From assembly GCF_007474545.1 (NCBI RefSeq), contig NZ_VKOG01000001.1, positions 868,001 through 932,000 on the forward strand: a DNA stretch of 64,000 nt, in the 5' to 3' direction. A model generated the notes under the pieces. It was not told where the DNA came from. It saw nothing but the letters and a program-made list of their open reading frames with translations, and made no database searches. The position numbers were made by a program, and so were the translations under genes. The DNA comes from Chryseobacterium binzhouense (GTDB lineage: Bacteria > Bacteroidota > Bacteroidia > Flavobacteriales > Weeksellaceae). Shown here piece by piece: positions 19,276-28,558 of this stretch (within the stretch, counting starts at the first letter, position 1; each line of letters begins with the position of its first letter).

Positions 19276-19509
19276 TAGTTAATTTTTTTAACTAATTTAA
19301 TAATCAATGAAGTTTAATGCAAACTTACCATTGAACGGCGTGTCTGAGCTCTTTTTGCAGAAAGGATAAAGAAATGGCGCAAAAAAGCGAGTAGTGAAAG
19401 CAGGTTCCCGGCTTCCAAAAAGAAATATATTTAGTATGGCTAAGTTCTGTTCTGTATCTGTAACTTTAATTTTAAATGTTTGCCGGTGAAAATTCCTTAA
19501 TTTTGCAGT

Positions 19510-20961
19510 ATGAATCAGGATACCATCTGCGCATTGGCAACAGCCAACGGAATAGGAGCAATCGGAATTATAAGAGTTTCGGGAAACCAGTCTATTGAAA
19601 TTGTAAACAAAGTTTTTCAGGGTAAAAATCTTGAAAAAGCCGATTCTCATACCGTACATTACGGGTTTATTGTTGATGATGAGATTAAGGATTCGAGATT
19701 TGAGATTCGAGATTCTGAAAATTTCAACCAACAACCAACAGTCAACAACCAAATTGACGAAGTGATGGTTTCGGTTTTTCGTGCGCCCAAAACTTTTACC
19801 ACAGAAAATTCGGTGGAGATTTCCTTTCACGGTTCACCGCATATTGCCAAAAAAATTCTTGAAGTACTCATCAAAAACGGAGCAAGAATGGCAAAAGCAG
19901 GCGAATTTACCATGCGTGCGTTTATGAACGGCAGAATAGATCTTTCGCAGGCGGAATCTATAGCAGATCTGATTGCTTCGGAAAATGAAGCATCCCGAAA
20001 AGTAGCTTTAAACCAATTAAAAGGCGGAATCACTAATGAAATTTCTGTTTTACGGGGAGATTTGCTCAATTTTACGTCTCTCATTGAACTGGAACTCGAC
20101 TTTGCAGAAGAAGATGTGGAATTTGCAGACCGTACTGCTCTGAAATCACTGCTCAAAAAAACTGAAGAAAAATTACGCTCATTAATAGACAGTTTTCAGT
20201 ACGGAAATGCCATTAAAAATGGAGTAGATGTTGCTATCATCGGGAAACCGAATGCCGGAAAATCTACTTTGCTGAATACTTTGCTGAAGGAAGAACGCGC
20301 GATTGTTTCGGATATTGCAGGAACAACAAGGGATACTATTGAGGAGGTTCTGCACATCAAAGGAACAGCTTTCCGTTTTATTGATACGGCGGGAATCCGT
20401 GAAACGACTGATCTGATCGAAGAAATCGGTGTTAAAAAAGCCAAAGAAAAAATAGAAAGTGCCAAAATTCTTCTGTATCTGTATGATGAGACAGATTCTA
20501 CACCGCAGGAAGTTATTGATTTTATAAAAGAGTTTTATCGGAAAGATCTGAAAATCATTCTTCTTCATAATAAAATTGATCTTCAGAACGGTTATTTTGA
20601 AAACGAATTTGACAAAGCATTGAAATCTGCACTTTTTCCTGATTACACTACCCAGATCATAGGCATTTCTGCCAAAAACCAAACAGGAATTGAAGCTTTG
20701 AAATCAGAACTTTCAGAATATATTCAGAATCTGGAAACTCAGGAAAATACCATCATCACCAATCAGCGTCATTACGAGGCTCTGCAAAGATCTCTGGAAT
20801 CTGTAAAGAAAGTGGAAGATGCCATTTCCGGAAGTATCTCTACGGAATTACTCGCATACGAACTTCGTTACGCTTTGGAATATCTCGGCGAAATTTCCGG
20901 TGAGTTTACGAATGATGAGGTTTTAGGGAATATTTTTTCTAAGTTTTGTATCGGGAAATAA
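19510..20961 (+). CDS. mnmE: tRNA modification GTPase MnmE
   Basis: N-terminal THF-binding domain (DTICALATANGIGAIGIIRVSG), helical domain, inserted G domain (GKPNAGKST, DIAGTTRD, DTAGI, HNKID) and the invariant C-terminal FCIGK. With MnmG it makes 5-carboxymethylaminomethyl-uridine at the tRNA wobble position. At 483 residues it is ~20 longer than usual: an insert around residues 59-81 (DSRFEIRDSENFNQQP...) interrupts the conserved GFIVDDE...IDEVMVSVFRAP segment and is encoded by repeat-like DNA. Confidence 0.95.
   Translation: MNQDTICALATANGIGAIGIIRVSGNQSIEIVNKVFQGKNLEKADSHTVHYGFIVDDEIKDSRFEIRDSENFNQQPTVNNQIDEVMVSVFRAPKTFTTENSVEISFHGSPHIAKKILEVLIKNGARMAKAGEFTMRAFMNGRIDLSQAESIADLIASENEASRKVALNQLKGGITNEISVLRGDLLNFTSLIELELDFAEEDVEFADRTALKSLLKKTEEKLRSLIDSFQYGNAIKNGVDVAIIGKPNAGKSTLLNTLLKEERAIVSDIAGTTRDTIEEVLHIKGTAFRFIDTAGIRETTDLIEEIGVKKAKEKIESAKILLYLYDETDSTPQEVIDFIKEFYRKDLKIILLHNKIDLQNGYFENEFDKALKSALFPDYTTQIIGISAKNQTGIEALKSELSEYIQNLETQENTIITNQRHYEALQRSLESVKKVEDAISGSISTELLAYELRYALEYLGEISGEFTNDEVLGNIFSKFCIGK
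19684..19752 (+). repeat. Intergenic-type repeat inserted in frame in mnmE
   Basis: Tandem-like words GATTCGAGATTTGAGATTCG followed by CAACCAACAACCAACAGTCA. Low complexity, unlike the flanking coding DNA, and matching the style of the non-coding repeats at 8221-8290 and 8927-9027. It keeps the reading frame (about 22-23 codons). Confidence 0.6.
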
Positions 20962-20998
20962 TTTTACCGTACGTATATTTGTCAGCAAAGCAAATTTA

Positions 20999-23488
20999 AT
21001 GTTCAAAAAAGCAATCCTTGTATTTATTCTTGGTTTTTATGCGGTTTTTTGTTCGGCTCAACAGGTTCGGCCTTCAAAATCATCTGAAATTTACCGTGAA
21101 ATCAAAACCCTGAAACACTTACCTAAAGTTCTGTATCTTGCGGCACATCCCGATGATGAAAACACAGGATTGCTTTCCTGGCTGATCAACGATCAAAATG
21201 TGGAAACAGCTTATTTATCATTAACACGAGGTGATGGCGGTCAGAATTTATTAGGCACAGAACAAGGTGCTGCATTGGGATTAATCAGAACCCATGAGCT
21301 TTTAGAGGCAAGAAAATTAGACGGAGCCCAACAGTTTTTTACCAGAGCAATTGATTTCGGGTTCTCAAAAAATACAACCGATACTTTTAAACAGTGGAAC
21401 GAAGACACTGTTATTGCAGATGTAGTCTGGGTGATCCGGAAATTTCGTCCTGATGATATTATCTGTCGTTTTCCTCCGACTTCTGCGGCAGGTCACGGAC
21501 AACACGCGGCTTCTGCTGTTGTTGCGGAAAAAGCTTTTAAGTTGGCAGGTGATAAAACTGCTTTCCCAGATCAACTAAAATATGTGAATGTATGGCAACC
21601 AAAAAGAGTATTGTGGAATACTTTCCGTTTTGGTTCGGTAAACACAACCGCTGAGAATCAACTTAAAGTTACGGTTGGGCAATATGATCCACAACTGGGA
21701 ATGGGATATGGCGAATTGGCAGGATTAAGCAGAAGTTTACATAAAAGTCAGGGTGCAGGAACACAATCTGTTGCAGGAATTAAAACGGAATATTTTTCCC
21801 ACGTTATCGGAGATCCTGCAAAATCAACACTTTTTGACGGTATCACTAAAACATGGACTTCGCAGGGAAATGCAGACATTGATCAGTCTTTAGATAAAAT
21901 CATTTCAGACTTCAGTTTCAATAATCCGGAACGGAGTTTACCATTTTTACTTAGTTTGAGAAAAAAAGTGATGACACTAAAAGATTCAGACCTAAAAAAG
22001 GATAAAATTAAATCTCTTGACAACATTATTCTTAGCTGTGCAGGATTTATGGGCGAAGTGGTTACAAACAAAGCGGAAGCTGTTACCGGAGAAAGTCATA
22101 ATTTTAGATTAAATCTCATTTCAAGAGTTACAGATCCTGTTGTTTTAGAAAAAGTAAAATGGCTGAACCAATCTGAAAGTTTGAACAGAAACCTTTCAAA
22201 AGATTCTTTAATTACCATTCTGCATACTATTCAGATTCCTGAAGATGCATCGCTCACAGAACCTTACTGGTTAGCAAAACCAGCTGTAAATGCGGCAACT
22301 TTTTCTGTCCCGAATGATACTTTAGTCGGTTTGCCTGAAGCAGAATCACCTCTGAATGTTTTGCTTGATTTAAAAATAGGTTCAGAAAAGTTTCAGGTTA
22401 AGCTTCCATTGTCTTTCAAGAAATTAGATCCGGTAAGAGGTGATGTGGTAGAACCTTTGCGCATTGTTCCTGCTCTGGAACTGAAATTTACACAGCCGCT
22501 TTATCTTGCGAAAGATAATGAAGATCTGCCTGTGAGTTTAAATTTTAAAGTTAATTCAGACAAACCGTTCAGTAATGGTAAAGTCAATCTTATGTCTAAC
22601 GGAAAAAGCTTAGGCGGAGGCGATTTAAAATCAATCAATGGCAAAGATTTCACGGTTGATTACATAATTCCAAAAAGTGAACTCGCTAAATTCTATTCGT
22701 CCCGTTTACAATTGGAGGCTAATTTTGTTGCAGACGGAGTTACTTATAATAAAAAGCAGGTATTAATTCAATATCCTCATTTACCTTCTTTACAGTATTT
22801 TGCACCTGCAACGGTAACCGTAATGAAAGGTGATATTCAGACAAAGGTTAAAAAAGTAGGATATATAGAAGGGGCAGGAGATTTTATTCCTGAATTTCTG
22901 CGCATTGCGGGGATTCAGGTTGATGTTCTTAAAGATGAAGATTTTTACAGCGGAAACGGAAGCCAAAATAAACTTTCACAGTATGATGCCATTATCTTGG
23001 GTGTTCGAGCCAATAATACAGAGAAAAAGTTAGGTCGTTGGATGCCTTTTTTATGGTCTTATGTAAAAGCCGGAGGAAATCTGGTGATGCAATATAACAC
23101 CAGTCAGGATACGACAGTCGATCAACTGGGAATCTACAATTTCAGTATTGCCGCAAGTAAACGCGTTACTGAAGAAAATGCTGAGGTTACATTTTTAAAT
23201 CCGAATCATAAACTGCTGAACTTTCCGAATAAAATTACCGCAGAAGATTTTAAAGGCTGGGTACAGGAACGGGGGGCTTATTTTGCGGATCAGTGGGATC
23301 CTGCATACGAGCCGCTTTTTGAAATGCATGATACCGGTGAAGCCCCTTTGCAGGGATCTACTTTATATACCAAATACGGAAAGGGTAATTTTATTTATAC
23401 ACCGTTGGCATTTTTCAGACAGTTGCCTGCAGGAAATGTAGGTGCGGCACGTTTATTTTTAAACTTTTTATCTGCACAGAAAAACTGA
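20999..23488 (+). CDS. PIG-L family deacetylase, secreted
   Basis: Signal peptide ends near CSAQQ. The zinc motif AAHPDDE (48-54) with the later HGQHAASA marks the PIG-L/LmbE de-N-acetylase domain (residues ~40-260). Another ~550 residues follow with beta-rich segments and an ending that resembles a glutamine-amidotransferase-like/ThuA fold (YDAIILGVRANN ... AGGNLVMQYNT). Substrate unknown, probably an N-acetylated sugar taken up by the neighbouring symporter. The stop overlaps a small membrane-protein gene by one base (TGATG). Confidence 0.85.
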   Translation: MFKKAILVFILGFYAVFCSAQQVRPSKSSEIYREIKTLKHLPKVLYLAAHPDDENTGLLSWLINDQNVETAYLSLTRGDGGQNLLGTEQGAALGLIRTHELLEARKLDGAQQFFTRAIDFGFSKNTTDTFKQWNEDTVIADVVWVIRKFRPDDIICRFPPTSAAGHGQHAASAVVAEKAFKLAGDKTAFPDQLKYVNVWQPKRVLWNTFRFGSVNTTAENQLKVTVGQYDPQLGMGYGELAGLSRSLHKSQGAGTQSVAGIKTEYFSHVIGDPAKSTLFDGITKTWTSQGNADIDQSLDKIISDFSFNNPERSLPFLLSLRKKVMTLKDSDLKKDKIKSLDNIILSCAGFMGEVVTNKAEAVTGESHNFRLNLISRVTDPVVLEKVKWLNQSESLNRNLSKDSLITILHTIQIPEDASLTEPYWLAKPAVNAATFSVPNDTLVGLPEAESPLNVLLDLKIGSEKFQVKLPLSFKKLDPVRGDVVEPLRIVPALELKFTQPLYLAKDNEDLPVSLNFKVNSDKPFSNGKVNLMSNGKSLGGGDLKSINGKDFTVDYIIPKSELAKFYSSRLQLEANFVADGVTYNKKQVLIQYPHLPSLQYFAPATVTVMKGDIQTKVKKVGYIEGAGDFIPEFLRIAGIQVDVLKDEDFYSGNGSQNKLSQYDAIILGVRANNTEKKLGRWMPFLWSYVKAGGNLVMQYNTSQDTTVDQLGIYNFSIAASKRVTEENAEVTFLNPNHKLLNFPNKITAEDFKGWVQERGAYFADQWDPAYEPLFEMHDTGEAPLQGSTLYTKYGKGNFIYTPLAFFRQLPAGNVGAARLFLNFLSAQKN

Positions 23489-23592
23489 TGAATAAGCCAT
23501 TTAAAAATTGGAATACGTTGTATCTGTTATTAGCAGCTGCATTGGTTATTCAGATCGTATTTTATTATTTATTTACTAAATTCTGGGCATGA
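23488..23592 (+). CDS. 34-residue membrane protein bridging PIG-L and symporter genes
   Basis: The ATG at 23488-23490 overlaps the PIG-L stop and the TGA at 23590-23592 overlaps the symporter ATG (23589). Sequence: MNKPFKNWNTLYL, then a hydrophobic span (LLAAALVIQIVFYYLFT) and KFWA. The exact overlaps at both ends argue for translational coupling and a real product, perhaps an auxiliary subunit of the transporter. Confidence 0.65.
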   Translation: MNKPFKNWNTLYLLLAAALVIQIVFYYLFTKFWA

Positions 23593-25280
23593 GTACGATA
23601 GACTGGACGGTTCTTATTGTGACACTTGTTGCAGTAGTTGTTTACGGCGTATTCATCGGGCGTGGACAAAAAAGCAACGAATCTTATCTGAAAGCAGATA
23701 ATAAAATGCCGTGGTACATTGTGCTTATCGGTATTATGGCAACACAGGCAAGTGCCATTACCTTTCTTTCCGCACCGGGACAGGCTTATACAGACGGAAT
23801 GCGTTTCGTTCAGTATTACTTTGGTCTGCCTTTGGCGATGATTGTGATATGTATTACTTTCATCCCGATTTTTCAGCGGTTGAATGTTTACACGGCTTAC
23901 GAATATTTAGAAAACCGTTTTGATAAGAAAACAAGGGTTCTTACTTCGCTGCTTTTTCTTTTTTCGAGAGGTTTGTCGACAGGAATCAGTATTTACGCGC
24001 CGAGTATCATCTTATCAAGCGTTTTAGACTGGAATATTTACCTGACTAATGTCTTAACAGGCGGAATTTTAATGATTTACACTTATGTTGGCGGAGCAAA
24101 AGCCATTGCGCATACCCAAAAACTACAGTTTCTGATTATTCTGGGAACGATGGCTTTTGCAGGATATTTACTTATCGAAAATATGCCGAACGGAATCGGT
24201 TTTAAAGATGCACTTTATCTGGCGGGAAAATCCGGAAAGCTGAATGTCATCACCACAGAATTCGACTGGAAAGATAAATACAACATCTGGAGCGGATTGA
24301 TTGGTGGTTTTTTTCTGGCATTGTCTTACTTCGGGACAGACCAGAGTCAGGTTGGAAGATACATTACTGCGAAAGACAATACCAACGCAAAAATGGGCTT
24401 GCTGCTGAACGGTTTGGTTAAAATTCCGATGCAGTTTGCCATTCTTTTAATTGGTGCTTTGCTTTTTGCGTTCTTTTCTCTGAAACCGGCTCCGATTTAT
24501 TTCAACGAACGTTCTTATCAGTATTTAAAAGAAACAAAACCTGAACAGGCTGTAGTTTTCGAAAAAGAACATCAGGATTTACAGACAAAATTTAATGCAG
24601 AATCGCAGGAAATTTTAAAGTTAAAACAAAACAATTCTTCTCAGCTTGAAACAAAAATTCAGGATTTTAAAAATACGCAGTCTCAGGTAAAAGCACTTCA
24701 CGGAAGGGTAGAGGAAGCCATCAATCAGTCAAACTATAATGCGGAAAAAACCGATACCAATTATATTTTCCTGTATTTCGTAAAAAATACGTTGCCTGCA
24801 GGAATGATCGGGTTGTTGTTTGCTGTCATTTTTCTGGCAAGTTGGGGCTCTATTTCGGCGGCGCTTAATTCCCTTGCTGCGTGTTCTTTGAAGGATGTTC
24901 ATCTGATCTTTAAAAAAGAAATTCCGGATGATACCACTGAATTAAAATACAGTCGGTTACATACTTTAGCATGGGGAATTTTCTCCATTGGAGTAGCTAT
25001 GTTTGCCACACAGATGGGTTCTCTTATTGAAGCAGTGAATGTATTGGGTTCTCTTTTCTACGGTCCGATATTGGGAATTTTTCTTGTTGCCTTTTACTTT
25101 AAAAAGATCAATGGAGCGAATGTATTTATATCTGCCATTTTATCTGAAATTACGGTGATTGCCGTTTATCAGTTCGATATTGTTTCCTTTCTGTGGCTCA
25201 ATTTGATCGGTGCAGCGGCAGTGATTATATTTTCGGCAATCGGACTATTGTTTTATAAGCCGAAAGCAGTAAATTCGTAA
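23589..25280 (+). CDS. Sodium:solute symporter (SSS family)
   Basis: 563 residues, ~13 membrane spans, with SSS hallmarks (GRGQKSNESYLKADNKMPWY, ATQASAITFLSAPGQAYTDG, and LSYFGTDQSQVGRYITAKD). A hydrophilic, coiled-coil-like loop of ~75 residues (about 305-380, Gln/Lys/Glu-rich) interrupts the membrane region, a feature of SLC5-like symporters in this clade. Probably imports a sugar or acylated compound handled by the PIG-L deacetylase upstream. Confidence 0.9.
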   Translation: MSTIDWTVLIVTLVAVVVYGVFIGRGQKSNESYLKADNKMPWYIVLIGIMATQASAITFLSAPGQAYTDGMRFVQYYFGLPLAMIVICITFIPIFQRLNVYTAYEYLENRFDKKTRVLTSLLFLFSRGLSTGISIYAPSIILSSVLDWNIYLTNVLTGGILMIYTYVGGAKAIAHTQKLQFLIILGTMAFAGYLLIENMPNGIGFKDALYLAGKSGKLNVITTEFDWKDKYNIWSGLIGGFFLALSYFGTDQSQVGRYITAKDNTNAKMGLLLNGLVKIPMQFAILLIGALLFAFFSLKPAPIYFNERSYQYLKETKPEQAVVFEKEHQDLQTKFNAESQEILKLKQNNSSQLETKIQDFKNTQSQVKALHGRVEEAINQSNYNAEKTDTNYIFLYFVKNTLPAGMIGLLFAVIFLASWGSISAALNSLAACSLKDVHLIFKKEIPDDTTELKYSRLHTLAWGIFSIGVAMFATQMGSLIEAVNVLGSLFYGPILGIFLVAFYFKKINGANVFISAILSEITVIAVYQFDIVSFLWLNLIGAAAVIIFSAIGLLFYKPKAVNS

Positions 25281-25319
25281 AGGAATAACAACAATTAAAT
25301 TAACAAACAAAAAAATAGT

Positions 25320-25838
25320 ATGAAAACAATTTTTAAATCTGCTACCGTTCTTGTGGCTGCCATGACGCTTTCTGTAAATGCATTTGCACAGGAGACGAAA
25401 AAACCTGCGAGTCCGGCAATGACGGCTACAGGAAAAATTAAAGATGCCAACATCACCATTGCTTACAGCAGTCCGTCTGTGAAAGACCGTAAAATATGGG
25501 GAGATTTGGTTGCTTATGATCAGGTTTGGCGTGCGGGAGCGAATGAAGCTACTACTTTTGAAACAGATAAAGACATTACCGTTCAGGGTAAAAAGTTACC
25601 TGCAGGGAAATACAGTTTTTTCTTAATTCCTAAAGAAAGAGGAGTATGGACTGCCATTTTCAACAAAGAGCCAAAACAATGGGGTTCTTATAAATACGAA
25701 CAGGCAAAAGATGCTTTGCGTGTAGACGTAAAAACAAAAGCGCTGCCTGCAAAACAAGAAGCTCTGGTTTACAAAATAAATAAAAATGGATTTACTGTGG
25801 ATTGGGATAAAGTTTCTGTTCCTGTAGAGATTAAGTAA
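25320..25838 (+). CDS. DUF2911 secreted protein
   Basis: 172 residues with a signal peptide (to AFAQE). The core ([36 protein letters not shown] ... [12 protein letters not shown]) is the DUF2911 signature, common in Bacteroidota and of unknown function. It lies 39 bp after the symporter gene and ends at a strong terminator, so it may be the last gene of this unit. Confidence 0.88.
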   Translation: MKTIFKSATVLVAAMTLSVNAFAQETKKPASPAMTATGKIKDANITIAYSSPSVKDRKIWGDLVAYDQVWRAGANEATTFETDKDITVQGKKLPAGKYSFFLIPKERGVWTAIFNKEPKQWGSYKYEQAKDALRVDVKTKALPAKQEALVYKINKNGFTVDWDKVSVPVEIK

Positions 25839-25856
25839 ATTTATATTTGAAAGTTT

Positions 25857-25887
25857 AAAATCCCGGTTGTCCGGGATTTTTTTTTTG
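25857..25887 (+). terminator. Strong intrinsic terminator
   Basis: Perfect 10-bp stem AAAATCCCGG / CCGGGATTTT (25857-25866 with 25871-25880), loop TTGT, then a long T run. Confidence 0.92.
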
Positions 25888-25910
25888 AACTTCAAGCGAA
25901 AACGAAGATT

Positions 25911-27125
25911 TTATTTTCTATTTATTAAAGCTTCATAAATTACATATCTTAAATATTCGGAAGCTTCTATATCTTCATTTGCTAAAACTTGGATATTATT
26001 GAAAAGATGTAAGAGATCAAGAATGTTTTTCGTCGTAGTTTTTGTTAATTCATTTAGGATAGATACTCTAAATTTTTTAATATCTTCATTTTTAGCATTA
26101 TCGATTTTTCTACGAATTAAGAATTTTATTTGTTCCGTGTCCTTGATCTTTTTTATTGTCTTAATATCTTCATAAAGTTCCTTATGTACATTATCTACAT
26201 TTTCAAAATCAGCAAGACTCTTTAATCCATTTGCTGGTTTTTGATTATGCTTAATTGTTAGAATTTTTGACTTTATATCTCTTGGCTTAATATAAATTTC
26301 ATTTTTTTTCTTGTTAACATCATAAACAATTGTGCAGACACCTGAAAAACGTAATGCTTCTCTTTTAATTTCATCATTTGAAATCTCAACGATATTTCTT
26401 ACATTTCCGATTCCTTCAAGTTCTTTTTCGACAGTTGTATCAAAAAACATTCTGATATTTGATTCGTTATATTCGCATAATTTAAGAGCATAAGCAATTC
26501 CAGAAGATTTTACTTCCTTATAAAGTGTCAACAGCGCAATAACTACAGCAATTGAATTGTTGTAATCATGGTAATTATCAGTCGAAACGATAGCACGTAA
26601 ATAGTAATTGTTGTCAGGCTTATAATGTATTAATCTATATTTTTTGTCTTTGATCTTTTGTGCCTTTAACAACTCAAGATTTGTTTCAACAATTTTCTTA
26701 AAACCTTTATCTATAAGTTTTTTTGCATATTTATCCATGCTGAACAAGCTTCCAAAAAAATCACGTTGCGCAGAATATTTTGGATATGTTGTAAGTGTTA
26801 TATTTCCTTCAAATTTTTCTCGATCAGTAATATTATTAAAGTTAATTGTGAAATTGTTATCCGAATAGAAAGAAATGTTTTCAATACTAGAAATTAAATC
26901 TTTTTTGATATAACTTTTGTTTTGAACAATTTGAGAATTGACAAGAGTATAAGCTCCTGGAATCGGAATGAATTCATCTTGTTCAAATTGTTTAATTAGC
27001 ACTTCTTTAATCTGACTTGCTGTTTCATCTGTTGAAATTAATAATTTAAATAGATCTCTAATTAATATCCCTTTATCAGATTTAGGAATATCTAGTTTTA
27101 ATATAGATCGTTTTTTTGTTTCCAT
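25911..27125 (-). CDS. Uncharacterised 404-residue protein
   Basis: Lys/Ile/Asn-rich soluble protein without signal or membrane span. I do not recognise a domain. Visible features: a conserved-looking block around 170-215 (YRLIHYKPDNNYYLRAIVST...HDYNNSIAVVIALLTLYKE), and a helical C-terminal third. The codon use is markedly AT-rich compared with neighbours, and it lies alone and opposite to both flanks, which suggests acquisition. The style recalls plasmid- or phage-borne proteins, but no function can be given. Confidence 0.6.
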   Translation of the reverse strand: METKKRSILKLDIPKSDKGILIRDLFKLLISTDETASQIKEVLIKQFEQDEFIPIPGAYTLVNSQIVQNKSYIKKDLISSIENISFYSDNNFTINFNNITDREKFEGNITLTTYPKYSAQRDFFGSLFSMDKYAKKLIDKGFKKIVETNLELLKAQKIKDKKYRLIHYKPDNNYYLRAIVSTDNYHDYNNSIAVVIALLTLYKEVKSSGIAYALKLCEYNESNIRMFFDTTVEKELEGIGNVRNIVEISNDEIKREALRFSGVCTIVYDVNKKKNEIYIKPRDIKSKILTIKHNQKPANGLKSLADFENVDNVHKELYEDIKTIKKIKDTEQIKFLIRRKIDNAKNEDIKKFRVSILNELTKTTTKNILDLLHLFNNIQVLANEDIEASEYLRYVIYEALINRK

Positions 27126-27500
27126 TAGTTGATTTTTTTAAATTTCTAATTTTCAGATAGATAGTAAAGTAAGTTTTGTAATATTCAAATTTACATATGG
27201 ATATTATTATTTGATTACGGTTTACCGCAAGTAGCAAAAATAAAAATCATTACACGATTGTAAATCAGTATTTTCCCTGAAATTTTTAATAAAACAAAAG
27301 CTCAACATTCATCAAACTCCCAAATTTATTTTATAATCAATCTTTCAAACACAATGAAACTATACTACAATCTATACCTATGAAATCCCATCTGAAATTG
27401 TATATTTGAAAGAACTTATTGATGATGAATCTTGACGTAAGCGAATTTTTAACAAGATTTCGGAAGAATAAAATTACTTTCAAAACAAACTTTAGTTCTT
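27126..27500. other. AT-rich intergenic region before the sulfur locus
   Basis: 375 bp without an open frame, between the divergent unknown gene and the tauE promoter. A GATTACGGTTTACCGCAAG segment near 27213-27231 is the only GC-containing block. Nothing else is recognised. Confidence 0.5.
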
Positions 27501-27546
27501 ATGTAACAAAAGTAGCGGTACAGCTTTTCCGATATGTTCAACTTTG
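27501..27546 (+). promoter_or_regulatory. Sulfur-locus operator/promoter, copy 1 (tauE)
   Basis: ATGTAACAAAAGTAGCGGTA at 27501-27520; the TTTG of a -7 box starts at 27543, 23 bp after the motif end. The gene start is at 27565. The element sits about where a class II activator binds. Confidence 0.7.
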
Positions 27547-27564
27547 CATCATAAAGTTGAGAAT

Positions 27565-28470
27565 ATGGAAGTTTTTGGATATATCGCTTCGGTTTTAATA
27601 GGCATTTCATTAGGTTTAATCGGTGGAGGTGGAAGTATTCTCACCGTTCCCGTTTTGGTTTATCTTTTCGGATTAGACGCTTTTCTGGCTACAGAATATT
27701 CACTTTTTATTGTCGGGATCAGCAGTATGGTTGGTTCCGTTTCCTACTTCAAAAAAGGATTGGTCAATATAAAAACCGCTTTAGTTTTTGGGATTCCTTC
27801 TATTATTTCAATATTTCTGACCAGAAATTATATTCTTCCGTTGATTCCCGATGAGGTTTTTACCATCAGAGCTTTTGTGGTAACCAAAGATATTTTTCTT
27901 CTTTTGATTTTTGCGGGATTAATGATTCTCGCTTCCTATAAAATGATTCAGAAAAGCACGGAGTTACACATCGAAGCAGTTCATTCTAATAAAAACAGCG
28001 CGATTTTGGCAGCAGGAGAAGGTTCGGTTGTAGGAATCTTGACAGGCTTAGTCGGAGCAGGAGGCGGATTTATGATCATTCCCGCTCTTGTTAATCTTCT
28101 CAAAACCCCGATGAAAGTTGCTATCGGAACATCGCTTGTCATCATTTCCCTCAATTCCCTTATCGGTTTTTTTACCTCAATGCACAATGTTGCCATAGAC
28201 TGGAAATTACTTGCAACAGTATCATCTATCGCTATTGTCGGGATCATTATAGGATCACAATTATCCAAAAAGATTGACGGAAAAAAAACTGAAACCGGCT
28301 TTTGGATGGTTTATTCTCGTAATGGGAATTTACATCATCGTAAAAGAAGTTTTTCTCTAATTATTTTTTGGGCAGCTATTTCCGTCCTCCGTTCCCGCTT
28401 TTTTGTTCCGCTCCGCTGCACAAAAAGAGCTCCACTCAGGCCGGGCTGCAAGAGATTCGTTTTCTGGTAA
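27565..28470 (+). CDS. TauE/SafE sulfite exporter, 3' end frameshifted
   Basis: Start chosen at MEVFGYIASVLIGISLGLIGGGGS (27565). The two TauE halves are evident: GLIGGGGSILTVPVLVYLF and GVVGILTGLVGAGGGFMIIPALVN. Members export sulfite or related organosulfonates and in cst-type operons remove the product of persulfide oxidation. A TTTT run at 28300-28303 appears to have one T too many: the other frame reads GFGWFILVMGIYIIVKEVFL and stops at 28360, the expected 264-residue length, whereas the actual frame runs into repeat DNA to 28470. Either a real lesion of the last span or a sequence error. Confidence 0.8.
   Translation: MEVFGYIASVLIGISLGLIGGGGSILTVPVLVYLFGLDAFLATEYSLFIVGISSMVGSVSYFKKGLVNIKTALVFGIPSIISIFLTRNYILPLIPDEVFTIRAFVVTKDIFLLLIFAGLMILASYKMIQKSTELHIEAVHSNKNSAILAAGEGSVVGILTGLVGAGGGFMIIPALVNLLKTPMKVAIGTSLVIISLNSLIGFFTSMHNVAIDWKLLATVSSIAIVGIIIGSQLSKKIDGKKTETGFWMVYSRNGNLHHRKRSFSLIIFWAAISVLRSRFFVPLRCTKRAPLRPGCKRFVFW
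28366..28470 (+). repeat. GC-rich intergenic repeat with hairpin
   Basis: GC-rich in contrast to its surroundings, with GCTTTTTTGT able to pair with ACAAAAAGAGC around a CCGCTCCGCTG centre (~28398-28431). A decayed relative lies at ~34948-35010 behind the tauE pseudogene, so the repeat travelled with the duplicated gene. Confidence 0.5.
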
Positions 28471-28492
28471 AGAATAACATAATATCAAACTT

Positions 28493-28538
28493 CTGTAACA
28501 AAAATAGCGGAGCAGCAAATTCTAAAAATATAATTTTG
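28493..28538 (+). promoter_or_regulatory. Sulfur-locus operator/promoter, copy 2 (YeeE pair)
   Basis: CTGTAACAAAAATAGCGGAG at 28493-28512 (16 of 20 matches to copy 1); the -7 box TAATTTTG has its TTTG at 28535, again 23 bp after the motif. The gene starts at 28559. Confidence 0.7.
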
Positions 28539-28558
28539 TAATATAATAATCAATAACA

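Noticed and set aside
19297-19830. 177-codon minus frame over the start of mnmE
   Set aside because: Antisense shadow of mnmE with no family features; mnmE itself is certain.
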